DNA from: Pseudonocardia sp. 73-21
GTDB taxonomy: Bacteria > Actinomycetota > Actinomycetes > Mycobacteriales > Pseudonocardiaceae
Assembly (NCBI RefSeq): GCF_001899645.1
Contig: NZ_MKVV01000020.1
Location: 62,001 to 126,000, forward strand
Direction of reading: 5' to 3'
Length of the DNA stretch: 64,000 bases
Made by a program: the position numbers and the translations under genes. Below, piece by piece: positions 1 to 7,656 of this stretch (its first letter is position 1; each line of letters begins with the position of its first letter). Under the pieces are notes generated by a model. The model was not told where the DNA came from, did no database searches, and saw only the letters and a program-made list of their open reading frames with translations.

Positions 1-281
1 GGCGCAGCGCCGTCCCCTACCTGCGCTCGGTGCACCCGTGGGGTTTCATCTGCTCCGACGGCGGCCGCGGGCGCGACGACTCCGGCATGGCCGGGCTCGC
101 CGTCGTCGAGGCCGACGGGCTGGCGGGAGCCACCGTCGACGCGCGCACCGCACGCATGGGGGACGGCCTCTCCAGCTACCACGACGGCGTGATCAGCGCG
201 GTCAACCGGCCCGCCCACCACCGCGGGGTCGAGATCGGCATGCCCGCGAAGCAGGCAGCCCACCTGCTGCTCCAGGGATGA
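1..281 (+). CDS. C-terminal part of an uncharacterised duplicated-domain protein (5' end outside the window)
   Basis: The reading frame is open from the left edge (first full codon at base 3) to the TGA at 279-281, so only the last ~92 residues are present. They match, residue for residue in many places, the second half of the protein at 16016-16885: both have an HPWGFIC/KPWGFIC start, a DGG, an SGxAGL stretch, GLAGAxxD, GD, then RGVxxGM, and end in AAHLLL. It is therefore a paralogue of that uncharacterised family. Its stop overlaps the start of the next gene (ATGA), so the two are co-transcribed. I do not recognise a function; conserved His/Asp/Cys residues would allow catalysis or metal binding, but that is inference. 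Confidence 0.75.
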   Translation, partial: RSAVPYLRSVHPWGFICSDGGRGRDDSGMAGLAVVEADGLAGATVDARTARMGDGLSSYHDGVISAVNRPAHHRGVEIGMPAKQAAHLLLQG

Positions 282-895
282 TCACGCGCTTCGGGCTCGC
301 GCCGCGGCTGCCCGGCCTCTCGGTCGGGACGTTCCAGGAGCACTGGCGTGACCGGCACGGGCCGCTGATCGGCGAGCTCCCCGGGCTCGTGCGGTACTGG
401 CAGAACCATGCGCTGCCGGACTCGCTGCCGTGGCCGGGTTTCGACGCCTGCTCGGAGTTCGACGCCGCCGACCGGTGCGCGTTCGACGCGGCGTTCGCCA
501 CCGAGCACTACCTGGACCAGGGCCGGGCCGACGAGCGGCGCTTCGTCGACCGCACCCGCGGCGGGGCCCTCTACACGCGCCGGATCGGCCAGCCGGTGCC
601 GCTGCGGCCCGGGTGCGTCCGGCTGCTCACGTTCCTGCGCGGCGACCCCGAGGCCCTCGCGTCCGTGCTGGCCGAGCCGGGGCGCGGCGGTGCCGCCGAG
701 GCCGTCGAGGCCTTCGTGCGGCTCACGGACGTCCCGGGCGTGTTCGACGCCGTCGAGGCGCTCTGGTTCCCCGACGAGACCACCGCCCGCGCCCACCTGG
801 TCTCGGCCGCCGCGGAGCGCGACCGCGCGGCCCTGGCGGGCCTGGTCTTCGGCACGGAGCGCGTGCTCGCGCGCGTGCACGTCGTGCGTGGATGA
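278..895 (+). CDS. EthD-domain protein
   Basis: A 205-residue protein whose first ~100 residues look like an EthD/dimeric alpha-beta barrel domain (FxxHWRDRHGPLIGELPGLVRYWQN, the typical 'WxxxHGPL' start). The second half looks like a weaker second copy of the same fold. EthD proteins accompany P450 or monooxygenase catabolic genes; most have no proven reaction. The ATG at 278 overlaps the upstream stop by four bases, which fixes the start and indicates coupling with the partial gene before it. It ends four bases before the stop of a convergent gene. Confidence 0.7.
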   Translation: MITRFGLAPRLPGLSVGTFQEHWRDRHGPLIGELPGLVRYWQNHALPDSLPWPGFDACSEFDAADRCAFDAAFATEHYLDQGRADERRFVDRTRGGALYTRRIGQPVPLRPGCVRLLTFLRGDPEALASVLAEPGRGGAAEAVEAFVRLTDVPGVFDAVEALWFPDETTARAHLVSAAAERDRAALAGLVFGTERVLARVHVVRG

Positions 896-899
896 CCGG

Positions 900-1427
900 T
901 CAGCCCACGTAGGCCTTCCAGGTGTCGAGGTTCTCCGGGATGTCGGCCCCGGTGGGCTCGGTGCCGGGCCAGCGGCGGCGCTGCGTGGTGGCGAGGACGT
1001 CCGGCAGCTCGGCCAGCGGCGCCGCGTAGAGCTGCAGGGCCCGCCGGCTCACGAACTTCCAGCGCCCCTCCTCGCGACGGTAGGCGTCGACGTAGCGCAG
1101 CGCCACGACGAACGGGGTGGGCAGGATCGCGAGCTCCGCGTGCGCGGACACGACACCCGTGGCGGTGTCGGGCCCGGTGAACTCGATCGTGTGGCTGTGC
1201 GGGTAGTGGTAGGTCATCCCGTAGCGGTCCAGCTGGCGGCGGTAGTAGGCGATGACGGGCTCGCGGCCGGAGATCGGGCCGTCGGTGGAGTCGAACATCG
1301 CGTCCTCGGTGTACAGGTCGGCGATGCCCTCGATGTCGCGGTCGTCGATCCGGCGACCGTAGACGGCCACGAGCTCCTGCAGCTCCGCGCGGTCCTCGAG
1401 CCGCCTGATCCGCTGTTCCAGGTCCAT
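900..1427 (-). CDS. SnoaL-like / NTF2-fold protein
   Basis: 175 residues in the SnoaL/NTF2-like cone fold: an N-terminal helix (RIRRLEDRAELQELVAVYGRRIDDRDIEGIADLYTEDA type) followed by the sheet region. Related proteins are polyketide cyclases, delta5-3-ketosteroid isomerases and dehydratase-like or dioxygenase beta subunits. A GTG twelve bases upstream could also serve as a start, but GGAGGAA placed five to six bases before the ATG at 1427 favours the ATG. The gene is divergent from the enoyl-CoA hydratase at 1479. Whether it is an isomerase/dehydratase of the pathway or only a binding protein cannot be told from the sequence. Confidence 0.7.
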   Translation of the reverse strand: MDLEQRIRRLEDRAELQELVAVYGRRIDDRDIEGIADLYTEDAMFDSTDGPISGREPVIAYYRRQLDRYGMTYHYPHSHTIEFTGPDTATGVVSAHAELAILPTPFVVALRYVDAYRREEGRWKFVSRRALQLYAAPLAELPDVLATTQRRRWPGTEPTGADIPENLDTWKAYVG

Positions 1428-1463
1428 GGGTTCCTCCACGTCGTTGTCGCCGGCAATCCAGGG

Positions 1464-1477
1464 TGATAGTAATCAGG
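1464..1477 (+). promoter_or_regulatory. AT-rich promoter/operator element, site 1 of 6
   Basis: TGATAGTAATCAGG lies in a GC-rich surrounding. It holds a -10-like hexamer GATAGT (1465-1470), and the ATG of the crotonase at 1479 follows within eight bases without a Shine-Dalgarno, which suggests a leaderless or nearly leaderless mRNA. TGAT-N4-ATCA is an inverted repeat. The 3' part (TAATCAGG) recurs at 15050 and 15980 and, as TAATCTGG, at 14124. Confidence 0.5.
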
Positions 1478-1478
1478 T

Positions 1479-2237
1479 ATGGACGACGATGTGGTCACCG
1501 AGCGGCGCGGCGACGTCGCCTGGATCCGGCTCAACCGGCCGGACCGGATGAACGCCTACGACGCCGCGATGGGTGCCGCCGTCACCCGCTCGGTGAAGGA
1601 CGCCGCGGACGCGGGCGTCATCGTGATCACCGGGACGGGGCGGGCGTTCTGCGCGGGCGGTTATCTCGCCAACCTCGCCGACCCGGACCCCGGCGAGCTG
1701 CGGGGCATGTTCTTCGCCTCGCTGGACCTGTTCGAGGCGATCCGCACCTCGCCGAGACCCGTCATCGCCGCCGTCAACGGCGCCGCGGCCGGCGGTGGCA
1801 ACGAGCTGGTGGTGGCGTGCGACCTGGCGATCGCCGCGCGCAGCGCCAAGTTGGGCCAGACCGGGCCCCGCGTGGGCAGTGCGCCCGTGCTCGGCGGCAC
1901 CAACCTGCTGGCGATCTCGGTGGGGGAGAAGCGGGCCAAGGAGGTGTCGATGATGTGCCGCCGCTACACCGCCGACCAGGCGGCGGAGCTGGGCTGGATC
2001 AACGCCGTCGTCGACGACGACGAGCTGGAGGCCGAGGTCACCCGCTGGGCCGACGAGCTGCTCGAGCTCTCCCCGCGCTACCTGGAGATCGCCAAGATGA
2101 GCTCCAACGTCTGGTGGAACGCCTGCCGCGACTCCTACGTCAGCGGCCTCGGCATGCTCGTGCAGGCCATCGGTTCCGACGACATGCGCGAGGGCGCCGC
2201 GGCCTTCATGGAGAAGCGGAAGCCGCGGTTCCGGTGA
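1479..2237 (+). CDS. crotonase-family protein, MenB/BadI-like
   Basis: 252 residues of the enoyl-CoA hydratase/isomerase superfamily. The oxyanion-hole segments are visible: FCAGG near residue 55 and NGAAAGGGNEL near residue 104. The C-terminal half (MMCRRYTADQAAELGWINAVV, then SPRYLEIAKMS, ending EGAAAFMEKRKPRFR) resembles 1,4-dihydroxy-2-naphthoyl-CoA synthase and 2-ketocyclohexanecarboxyl-CoA hydrolase (BadI) more than plain hydratases, so ring closure or hydrolytic ring opening (Dieckmann or retro-Dieckmann) is a possible role. That is inference from remembered family features. The stop overlaps the start of the CoA ligase by one base (TGATG), so they form one unit. Confidence 0.75.
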   Translation: MDDDVVTERRGDVAWIRLNRPDRMNAYDAAMGAAVTRSVKDAADAGVIVITGTGRAFCAGGYLANLADPDPGELRGMFFASLDLFEAIRTSPRPVIAAVNGAAAGGGNELVVACDLAIAARSAKLGQTGPRVGSAPVLGGTNLLAISVGEKRAKEVSMMCRRYTADQAAELGWINAVVDDDELEAEVTRWADELLELSPRYLEIAKMSSNVWWNACRDSYVSGLGMLVQAIGSDDMREGAAAFMEKRKPRFR

Positions 2238-3871
2238 TGCGCACCTACGACGACCTCCGCCTGACCTACCCCGACCGTCGCACGTGGACGCTGCCCGCGG
2301 TGCTGCGCGACCGGGCGGTCACCCACGCCGACCGGACGTTCCTCGACGTGCCGTTCCAGGGGGCCCGGCTGACCTACGCCGAGACCCTCGACGTCGCCGA
2401 ACGGGTCGGTGGCGGGCTGCTCGACGGCGGCTGTGCGCCGGGCGACCGGGTGCTGATCATGGCGGCGAACAGCCTGGAGTTCCTGCTCGCGTGGTTCGGC
2501 GCCGCGGTGGCGGGGCTCGTCGAGGTGCCGATCAACACCGCCTACCGCGGCACGTTCCTGGAGCACCAGGTGCGCACCGTCGAGCCGGTCGCGGCCGTCG
2601 TCGACCCGGAGTACGTCGGTCACCTCCTCGAGCTGGAGGCGGCGAAGGGCATCCGCCGGTTCTACGTCCTCGGTGACGGGGAGGAGGCGATCGCGACGCT
2701 CCGGGCGGCCGGGTGGGCGGCGGAGCCGTTCACCGCGCTGACGGGTGCCGAGCGACCCGCGCAGCTGCCGGCGGTCGGACCGGCCGACCTCGCCGCCGTC
2801 CTGTTCACCAGCGGCACCACCGGCCTGTCCAAGGGCGTGATGATGCCCCACGCCCACTTCTACTTCTTCGCCGAAGAGTGCGTCTCGCTCTGCCGGCTCA
2901 CCGACGCCGACGCGCACATGGCCGTCGGGCCGCTCTTCCACGGCAACGCGCAGTTCCTGGCCGCCTACCCGGCGATGATCGTGGGAGCCCGGTTCGTGCT
3001 GCAGCAGCGGTTCAGCGCGAGCCGGTGGGTCGACCAGCTGCGCGCGAGCGCCGTGACCGTCACCAACTTCATCGGCGTGATGATGGACTGGGTGCACAAG
3101 CAGCCCCGCCGCCCCGACGACGCCGACAACCCGCTGCGCTGCCTCTACGCCGTGCCGCTGGCCACGTCGGTCGCGCCCGACTTCCGCGAGCGGTTCGGCA
3201 TCGAGGCGTTCGTCGAGAACTTCGGGCTCACCGAGATCGCGATGCCGATCCTGACTCCGTACGGCGCGGACCGGCCGCCCGGTGCGGCCGGACTGCTCGT
3301 CGGGGACTACTTCGACGTCCGGCTCGTCGACCCGGACACCGACGAGGAGGTGCCCGTCGGCGAGGTGGGGGAGCTGGTGGTCCGCGCGCATCTGCCCTTC
3401 ACGATGACGTCGGGCTACTACGGGATGCCCGAACGGACCGTCGAGGCCCAGCGCAACCTCTGGTTCCACACCGGCGACGGCCTGCGTCGCGACGCCGAGG
3501 GCTGGTACTACTTCGTCGACCGGCTCAAGGACGCCCTGCGTCGCCGCGGTGAGAACATCAGCTCGTTCGAGGTGGAGCAGCCGATCCTGGCCCACCCCGA
3601 CGTCGTCGACTGCGCGGTGGTCGGGGTGCCCGCCGACGCCGAGGCGGGCGAGGACGAGCTGCTGGTGGTCGTCGTGCCCGCCGAGGGGGCCGCGGTCAGC
3701 GCCGCCGACGTCTGGGCGTGGTGCGAACCGCGGTTGCCCGCCTTCGCGGTGCCGCGGTACGTCCGGATCGCCGCCGAACTGCCGATGACCCCGTCGGGCA
3801 AGACCCGCAAGACGGAACTCCGCGTCGCCGGCACCGCGGGCGCCGCCGACCGCGAGGCACGATCAGAGTGA
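2237..3871 (+). CDS. acyl-CoA synthetase (AMP-forming ligase)
   Basis: 544 residues of the ANL superfamily: the P-loop-like FTSGTTGLSKGVMM motif near residue 192, a GLTE motif near 331, the adenylate-binding TGD near 411, the hinge region DRLKDALRRRGENIS and the catalytic-lysine region PSGKTRKTEL at the C-terminus. It activates a carboxylic acid to its CoA thioester in the cytoplasm; substrate unknown, but the neighbouring crotonase and importer point to an imported organic acid. The start is set by a one-base overlap with the upstream stop. Its 3' end overlaps the convergent FAD dehydrogenase by nine bases. Confidence 0.88.
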   Translation: MRTYDDLRLTYPDRRTWTLPAVLRDRAVTHADRTFLDVPFQGARLTYAETLDVAERVGGGLLDGGCAPGDRVLIMAANSLEFLLAWFGAAVAGLVEVPINTAYRGTFLEHQVRTVEPVAAVVDPEYVGHLLELEAAKGIRRFYVLGDGEEAIATLRAAGWAAEPFTALTGAERPAQLPAVGPADLAAVLFTSGTTGLSKGVMMPHAHFYFFAEECVSLCRLTDADAHMAVGPLFHGNAQFLAAYPAMIVGARFVLQQRFSASRWVDQLRASAVTVTNFIGVMMDWVHKQPRRPDDADNPLRCLYAVPLATSVAPDFRERFGIEAFVENFGLTEIAMPILTPYGADRPPGAAGLLVGDYFDVRLVDPDTDEEVPVGEVGELVVRAHLPFTMTSGYYGMPERTVEAQRNLWFHTGDGLRRDAEGWYYFVDRLKDALRRRGENISSFEVEQPILAHPDVVDCAVVGVPADAEAGEDELLVVVVPAEGAAVSAADVWAWCEPRLPAFAVPRYVRIAAELPMTPSGKTRKTELRVAGTAGAADREARSE

Positions 3872-5446
3872 CTCGGCCACCAGTAGGGCCAGGGTGACGG
3901 CCCGGCTGAGGGAGAAGCCGCTGTTGTAGGCCGCCCCCGAGCTCGAGAACGCCGCCGCCGCCCCCGCCGCGTACAGGCCGTCGATCGTGCGGCCGTCCTT
4001 GTCCCGTACCCGGCCGTCCGCGTCGACGGCGATGCCGGTGAGCCCGATCCCGGTGCTCACCATCCGCAGCCGCATCCCGAAGAACGGCGGGGTGTCGACC
4101 GGGCCGAGGTTGGGGTGCGGTGACTGCGCCGGGTCGCCCTGGAATCGCTGCCAGGTGGCGTTGGTGCCGCGGCCGAACAGCGGATCCGACCCGTGCGCGA
4201 CGTCGGCGGAGAAGCGTTCCGCGGTGCGGGCGAGCTCCGCCCCGTCGATCCCGAGGCGCGCGCCGAGCTCGGTGAGCGTCGGCGCGGACGCGACGAGACC
4301 GTCCGGATAGGAGCCGCCGGGCGGCGTCGGCCCCAAACCGTAACGGGCGTGGTGGCGCTCGTCCCAGATCATGAAGCACGGCAGGTGCGGGCTGCCCGGG
4401 GTGAGCACCGCATTGGTGATCTCCCAGTAGACGGCGTCGTCGCAGAACCGCCGACCCGTGGTGTCGACGACGAACGTGTGCGGCAGAGAGTGCTCGCGAG
4501 CCACCTGGAAGCCGGGCTCGGTGTCGACGGGATACCCGACCTGGACGGGCACCCGGTTGCCGGGGATGACCGTCACCGCACCGCCGGCCTGCCCGGCCAG
4601 CCGGATGCCGTCGCCGGTGAGGGTGCGCGGGGCGACGCTGCCCCGGTCCTCCGGCTCCAGGCCGAGGTACTCGCGGGCCAGGTCGTCGTCCCAGTCGTAG
4701 CCGCTGGTCGCGAGCACCACGGCGCCGTCGAACCGGCGTCGGCCGCCCGGCGTCTGCGCGACGACCCCGACGACGCGATCGCCCTCGACCACCAGCTCCA
4801 CCGCGGCGTGCCCGGTCAGGATCGGCACCTCCCGGGCCACCGCGGCGGCCAGGAAGCCCGCGACGACCCCCGTGCCGAACGAGTACAGGTCCTCCCGGGC
4901 GATCCCACCGGCCTCACGCGCCGCCCCGAACGCGGAGGCGCGCAGCCCGGCGTCGAGCATGTCGCCGTAGGTGGTGCCGACCGGGAAGTGCGGCGAGACG
5001 CGCAGTCGTTCCCGCCAGCGTCCCAGCTTCGACGCGTCGAAGACGGCCGTGAGGTAGCGGCCGGTCGTCCGGGCGCCCGGCGCGTCCTGGTAGTAGTCGG
5101 GATAGTCCGGGATGATCTCCCACCGCACGGCTCCGACCTGCTCGAACCACTCCGCCGCGCGGGGTGCCTCGGTGAGCCAGCGGCGCAGCGCGACGTCGTC
5201 GACGAGCTCCGGGTGCGACGCCCCGACGGCCCGGACGTAGCGCTCGGCGTCGGCGAGGTCGTCGGCGATGCCCTCCCGGGCCTCGACGTGGTTGGCGGCC
5301 ACCCACACCTGCCCGCCGGAGAACGCCGCCGCGCCGCCGACGCGATCCCCCTTCTCCAGGACGGTGACGGGGTGCCCGCGCTCGGCGGCGGCGACGGCGG
5401 TGGCGAGCCCGGCGAGGCCCGCCCCCACCACGACGACGGGTCTCAC
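3863..5446 (-). CDS. FAD-dependent dehydrogenase (KstD/fumarate reductase flavoprotein superfamily)
   Basis: 527 residues. The N-terminus is a dinucleotide fold (VVVVGAGLAGLATAV, then VLEKGDRVGGAAAFSGG), followed by a cap domain and the C-terminal FAD-closing segment (GLYAAGAAAAF, SSSGAAYNSGF). This is the FAD-binding-2 family that includes 3-ketosteroid dehydrogenases and flavocytochrome c reductases. The YPGxG motif of true KstD is replaced by AYNSG, so delta1-dehydrogenation of a steroid is not assured. The GTG start at 5446 overlaps the stop of the upstream binding-protein gene by four bases (GTGA), so importer component and enzyme are translationally coupled. Confidence 0.8.
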   Translation of the reverse strand: MRPVVVVGAGLAGLATAVAAAERGHPVTVLEKGDRVGGAAAFSGGQVWVAANHVEAREGIADDLADAERYVRAVGASHPELVDDVALRRWLTEAPRAAEWFEQVGAVRWEIIPDYPDYYQDAPGARTTGRYLTAVFDASKLGRWRERLRVSPHFPVGTTYGDMLDAGLRASAFGAAREAGGIAREDLYSFGTGVVAGFLAAAVAREVPILTGHAAVELVVEGDRVVGVVAQTPGGRRRFDGAVVLATSGYDWDDDLAREYLGLEPEDRGSVAPRTLTGDGIRLAGQAGGAVTVIPGNRVPVQVGYPVDTEPGFQVAREHSLPHTFVVDTTGRRFCDDAVYWEITNAVLTPGSPHLPCFMIWDERHHARYGLGPTPPGGSYPDGLVASAPTLTELGARLGIDGAELARTAERFSADVAHGSDPLFGRGTNATWQRFQGDPAQSPHPNLGPVDTPPFFGMRLRMVSTGIGLTGIAVDADGRVRDKDGRTIDGLYAAGAAAAFSSSGAAYNSGFSLSRAVTLALLVAESL

Positions 5447-6633
5447 TGGCAGACGGGCTCGCCGCTGGCGCGGAAGACCCCGCCGGTCACGGTGGCGAGT
5501 GTGATGCAGGTGCTGGCCGTGTGCTTGCCGTCCGCGAGCGTGACGGGCGGCATGATCCCGCCCAGGTCGAGACCGCGGGTGCTGTCGAGCGCCTGGAGGA
5601 ACGACTCGGTCGTGACGTCCTTGCCGGCCCGCTTCAGGGCGTCGACGATGATCTTGCCGCCGACCCAGCTGTTGAGCGCGAACATGCTCTGGTTCTTGCC
5701 GGGCTCGTACTTGTCCATGGCGGCGCGGAACTCGTCGGTACCGGGCAGGTCGCTGGCCGGCGGGGCGTACGGGTTGATCGTGACGACGCCCTCGGCGAGC
5801 GGCCCGGTGAGCTTCGCGAGGTCGGGCCCGGTGTTGCCGAGCGAGGAGTACCACCCCACCTTGTAGCCGGTCTGGGCCGCCTCCTTGATGGCCACCGACA
5901 GCTGGTTCGAGTTGCCGATGAACACGATGTCGGTGACGCCGGCCTGCTGCAGGCGCTGCAACTGCGGTGCGTAGGTGGTGGCGGTCCGCTCGAAGTTCGC
6001 GTCCGCGGTGACGGGCGTCCGGCCCTTCTTGAACCCGTCGACGACCTCGGCGGACGTGCCGTCGTTCTGGTAGAGCACGGCCCACTTGCCGGCGGCCAGC
6101 GTGGGCTGCGTGGCGACCCAGTTCGAGAACAGCTCGAACTGCGGGGAGAGCGGCAGCATCGAGGCGAACGACCGGTCGTAGGCGGCGAACTTCACCGAGA
6201 GCGCCATCGGGAACAGCAGCGGCGTGCCCGACGTCTCGAGCGTCGGGAGGCCGGCGAGGGTGGTGGCGGTGCCGTTGTTGCCCCAGATGCCCAGCACCGG
6301 TTCCTGACTGGCGAAGTAGCGGGCACCGGCCACGGCCTGTTTCGGGTCGTACTGGTCGTCCTGCACGGACAGGGCGAGCTTGCGGCCGTTGACACCCCCC
6401 GCGGCGTTCACCGAGTTGATCAACGCCTCGGCGCCCGCACGGCCGTCGACGCCGAGGGCGGCGAAGGGGCCGGTCAGCGGGGTGACCATGCCGAAGGTGA
6501 TCGTGCTGTCGGTGACGCCCGGCGCAGTGGCACCACCGCCGGACTGGCCGGATGACGAGACCGTCGCGCCACCGCAGGCCGCGACCACGCTCATGGCGGC
6601 CGCTGCTGCGACCAGGCCCAACACTCGACGCAT
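5443..6633 (-). CDS. ABC transporter substrate-binding lipoprotein (Liv/HAAT type), system 1
   Basis: 396 residues with a lipoprotein signal: MRRVLGLVAAAAAM-SVVAAC, cysteine at about residue 20 as lipid anchor. The mature part is a periplasmic-binding type I protein (ITFGMVTPLTGPFAALG, then NAAGGVNGRKL and QDDQYDPKQAV), the class that feeds LivHMGF importers. Members bind branched amino acids but also aromatic and other carboxylates; the catabolic setting favours the latter. GAGGAG lies upstream of the ATG at 6633. It is divergent from livH and shares an AT-rich promoter region with it. Confidence 0.85.
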   Translation of the reverse strand: MRRVLGLVAAAAAMSVVAACGGATVSSSGQSGGGATAPGVTDSTITFGMVTPLTGPFAALGVDGRAGAEALINSVNAAGGVNGRKLALSVQDDQYDPKQAVAGARYFASQEPVLGIWGNNGTATTLAGLPTLETSGTPLLFPMALSVKFAAYDRSFASMLPLSPQFELFSNWVATQPTLAAGKWAVLYQNDGTSAEVVDGFKKGRTPVTADANFERTATTYAPQLQRLQQAGVTDIVFIGNSNQLSVAIKEAAQTGYKVGWYSSLGNTGPDLAKLTGPLAEGVVTINPYAPPASDLPGTDEFRAAMDKYEPGKNQSMFALNSWVGGKIIVDALKRAGKDVTTESFLQALDSTRGLDLGGIMPPVTLADGKHTASTCITLATVTGGVFRASGEPVCQ

Positions 6634-6654
6634 GGGACTCTCCTCAACGAGAAT

Positions 6655-6742
6655 CTATGATAATGGTAGGCGCACATTATGAGGGACGGGTGGCATGCGC
6701 AAGGGTTCCGCACCGCTCATATCTCTGTATATGATTATCAGC
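6655..6742. promoter_or_regulatory. divergent promoter region with two AT-rich elements (sites 2 and 3 of 6)
   Basis: Between the binding-protein gene (minus) and livH (plus) lie CTATGATAATGGTAGG (6655-6670) and GTATATGATTATCAGC (6727-6742). Site 3 contains a good -10 hexamer TATGAT (6730-6735) for livH. Read on the minus strand, site 2 gives TACCATTATCATAG, matching TACCATAATCAGG at 15045 in 10 of the first 11 bases, and offers TATCAT or CATTAT as -10 for the binding-protein gene. No convincing -35 was seen. The recurrence of the core suggests an operator overlapping both -10 boxes. Confidence 0.5.
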
Positions 6743-6776
6743 TCAAGGTGAGACGCACAGCGGTGGGAGGAAGAGC

Positions 6777-7652
6777 ATGAGCGGCTTGTTGCAGGCGCTC
6801 GTCACCGGGCTCATGACAGGTGGGGTGTACGCGCTGCTCGCGCTCTCCATCGCGCTGATCTTCAAGACGATGGACACGGTCAACTTCGCGACCGCGTCGA
6901 TGGGCGCGTTCTGCGCCTTCCTCTTCTTCCAGGTCGGCACCGTGCTCGGGCTGGGCTGGGGCCCCGGGCTGCTCGTCGCCGCGCTGGGGGCGGTCGCGCT
7001 CGGCTGGGCGGTGGAGCGCGGCATCGTGCGCCCGCTCGGCGGCGGCGACCTCTTCCGCCTGGTCCTCGCCACCATGGGCCTGGACATCCTGCTCAACAAC
7101 GCGACCCAGATCTTCTTCGGATCGGGGGTGCAGAACATCAACGCACCGCTGCCCACCGGGGCGTGGGACGTCGGCGGGGTCACCATCGACCTCACCCGGC
7201 TGGTGATCCTCGCCATCGCCGTCGCGAGCACCGCCGCGATCGCGCTCGTGCTGCGCTACACCAACCTCGGCATCGGGATGCGGGCCTTCGCCCAGGACCC
7301 CCAGGCCGCCGCGCTGATGGGTGTGCCCGCCCGGACCGTGTCGCGCTGGACCTGGATCATCTCCAGCCTGCTGGGTCTGGTGGCGGCGATCATGGTGGCG
7401 TCGGTGTCGGTCCTGTCGGTCGGCTTCCTGCAGGGCACCTTCATCTCGGCGTTCACCGCCGCGGTGCTCGGCGGCCTGTCGAGCCTCCCCGGTGCCGTGG
7501 CGGGCGGGTTCATCCTCGGCGTGCTCGAAGCGCTCTCGATCTCCTACGCCCCGCGGGCGGTGACGATCGTGCTCCCCGTGCTGATCATCCTCGTGGTGCT
7601 CATGATCAGACCCGCTGGCCTGTTCGGCCGCCTCTCGGCGCAGCGGGCGTGA
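6777..7652 (+). CDS. livH: Liv-type ABC transporter permease LivH, system 1
   Basis: 291 residues, strongly hydrophobic, with about eight membrane segments and the LivH start (LVTGLMTGGVYALLALSIALIFKTMDTVNFA). It forms the inner-membrane channel with the LivM part of the next gene. GGGAGGAAGAGC precedes the ATG. The gene is followed after four bases by the fused permease-ATPase gene, so one mRNA is likely. Substrate specificity lies in the binding protein at 5443-6633. Confidence 0.9.
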   Translation: MSGLLQALVTGLMTGGVYALLALSIALIFKTMDTVNFATASMGAFCAFLFFQVGTVLGLGWGPGLLVAALGAVALGWAVERGIVRPLGGGDLFRLVLATMGLDILLNNATQIFFGSGVQNINAPLPTGAWDVGGVTIDLTRLVILAIAVASTAAIALVLRYTNLGIGMRAFAQDPQAAALMGVPARTVSRWTWIISSLLGLVAAIMVASVSVLSVGFLQGTFISAFTAAVLGGLSSLPGAVAGGFILGVLEALSISYAPRAVTIVLPVLIILVVLMIRPAGLFGRLSAQRA

Positions 7653-7656
7653 CCCG

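Noticed and set aside
176-880. Long minus-strand frame opposite the EthD gene
   Set aside because: Arg/Gly/Ala-rich shadow translation with no motif; the plus-strand genes there have homology and coupling.
2135-3595. 486-codon minus-strand frame opposite the CoA ligase
   Set aside because: High-GC antisense shadow; the plus strand encodes a full ANL ligase.
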